From Cinclus cinclus (taxonomy: Eukaryota; Chordata; Aves; Passeriformes; Cinclidae): a stretch of 64,000 nucleotides of DNA. The stretch lies in NCBI RefSeq assembly GCF_963662255.1, contig NC_085052.1, positions 10,251,807 through 10,315,806 on the forward strand. The letters are read 5' to 3'. The position numbers and the translations under genes were made by a program. Below are positions 62,633 to 64,000 of the stretch, one piece after another (the stretch's first letter is position 1; every line of letters starts with the position of its first letter). The notes beneath the pieces are model-generated. The model was not told where the DNA came from. It saw nothing but the letters and a program-made list of their open reading frames with translations, and searched no databases.

Positions 62633-64000
62633 TGAAGCAGTATAAATCAGAGTATGTGGAGTGCTGCAGTACCAGGAGGTCCTGTTGTTCTGAATTCATG
62701 AGAACACAAGGAGGTTGCCCCACATGGAGGGGTCTGAGGGTTAAAAGCCCAGCAGTGGTTAGCAGGGTCATGTGGAGTGGGACCACTGGATGTAGGGGTG
62801 GGAAATCTGGGAAACCTAGGACAGTGTTGGGAGTGTGGTGAACCATTTGAAAAGAAAACAATATGCAAGTGTTAAACTGGCAACTTGCCTCACAGAATGG
62901 ATGTGGCCTTATCTTTCTCGTCCCTGCAGCATTTCAGCAAAAGCTAAATTGGAAAAATTTACCTCCCGTGTTTATGACTTTCACCAAAGTTTCCTAAATA
63001 TTAGTATGGGAGGTAGAAAAGCTAATTTTTCACTAACATTTTGTAATGGTAGTTATTCCCTCCAGTACTTCTAAGGAAAGAAACAATTTTTCATCTCTGT
63101 GCTCTTCTCCAAATTATCATACCAGGGATGAGTATTAAAAAAACCACCTTTCTTATTCATGAAAAACAAATAAGACATTTTCTAGTTCAATATTAGAAAA
63201 AGAAAAAGAAAGTGTTGTAGTGAACTGAAATAACAAATGAGAAATTTATCAGAAGGGGAATAATGTTGGGCAAAAATATTGTATTTATGACCTATGTGAA
63301 CGGATTTGTCTTACTAATAATGCAGATGACATACCGAGTAGACCTTTTGGAAAAGGAATAATATTGGCTGCCACTGACAAATGCTTTGAACTTACTTCAG
63401 GGGAAGTGGAAGGGAAATGGAGAAGCATTCCAATTGTACATTAAAAATATGTGCCCCTCTTCTACCTTTGCTTGCAATTCCATCAAAAGTCTGGAACTTA
63501 GGTGAAATGGAGCTGGTTCTCCACTTGGCTGGAGATCGTCTCTGGCATCAGATACAAACAAATATAATGGAAGACCCAAGTTAGTGAACTTCTAAAGTTG
63601 ACACATAAATGGGCCAATGTTCTTTGGGAAGGTTGGTGGTTTCAAAAGATTCTTATTCTCTAACGTAAAGGACTCATGAGCATTATTCACAGATTCCATG
63701 TACCCCAGATTAGACTCTGGTTTGGTTTTGCATTTTTACTTGATGTTTTTTGGAATAGGCTGCTGTCTCTACATCTTAATTCTTTGGAAAGGGCAGCAGA
63801 AAAGCAAGGGGTACAGGAAGACAATACCCACCTAAACTACTAAATGCATTTACCTTGTGAAATGGAAAATTTGTTGTACTTAGAAGGGTAATAGGTGCCC
63901 AAGCCAGAAAGCCTCTGTGGAGAAATGTGCAGTCCCTGGGAACTTTCAGGCTGAGTAGGAAGGTCAGCTCTTGGGCACCTCAGTTCAGAGAAGTGGTCTA
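62633..64000. other. non-coding, no gene seen
   Basis: A G-rich 200-bp stretch (about 62640-62850) is followed by AT-rich unique DNA. Frames are 88 codons or fewer and unrecognised. Confidence 0.5.

Noticed and set aside
62442..62841. Phenylalanine-rich, membrane-like frames
   Set aside because: Produced by the T/G low-complexity tract; hydrophobicity reflects composition, not a membrane protein.
1..64000. Operons, CRISPR arrays, phage or toxin modules, rRNA and tRNA genes
   Set aside because: No gene packing, repeat-spacer pattern, conserved RNA sequence or tRNA B-box was found; the window is eukaryotic in character.

Overview
This window looks like vertebrate nuclear DNA, most probably from a bird of the neoavian or passerine type. 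It leans AT-rich and is poor in CpG, has no operon-like gene packing, and its open reading frames are short and mutually overlapping on both strands. Two repeats point to birds. There are two 3'-end fragments of a CR1 LINE (about 9885-10000 on + and 33477-33615 on -). There are also two fragments of one avian endogenous-retrovirus LTR family (about 58390-58890 and 11749-11900, both +). The assignment rests on remembered family sequences and was not searched.

I find no protein-coding gene, tRNA, rRNA or known small RNA that I can support. The longest reading frames (144 codons at 50683-51117 on -, 143 at 31878-32309 on +, 135 at 11316-11723 on -) match no family I recognise. They usually have open frames opposite them, and several are produced by homopolymers or by a minisatellite. 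The simplest reading is a gene desert or the inside of a very large intron.

Layout. 1-7.4 kb is ordinary non-coding DNA with small (GA)n, (AAAT)n and poly-T tracts. 7.4-8.0 kb is GC-richer, and 8.1-8.4 kb holds a weak exon-like frame. A CR1 tail ends at 10.0 kb. 11.2-11.9 kb is a GC-richer block that runs into an LTR fragment. 13.8-16.6 kb carries several microsatellites, including (TG)13 and (TCAA)n. 16.6-25.8 kb is unique DNA with a short palindrome near 21.1 kb. 25.9-26.3 kb is GC-rich DNA ending in a 34-base T run. 31.9-32.5 kb is a local CpG-richer block that also ends in a 32-base T run. 33.5 kb has the reverse-strand CR1. 36.57-36.74 kb is an 11-copy, 15-bp minisatellite with G-quadruplex spacing. 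36.7-58.4 kb is mostly unique DNA with a GC-richer block near 44 kb, an AT-rich tract at 48.2 kb, two short tandem duplications (49.8 and 55.4 kb) and another poly-T (53.3 kb). 58.4-58.9 kb is the larger LTR. 58.9-64 kb is unique DNA with a homeodomain-motif-rich stretch near 59.5 kb and a T/G-only tract near 62.55 kb.

No set of genes acting together is visible, and I see no sign of a new multi-gene system. The most distinctive items are the G-rich minisatellite, the two repeat pairs and the long pure T tracts.
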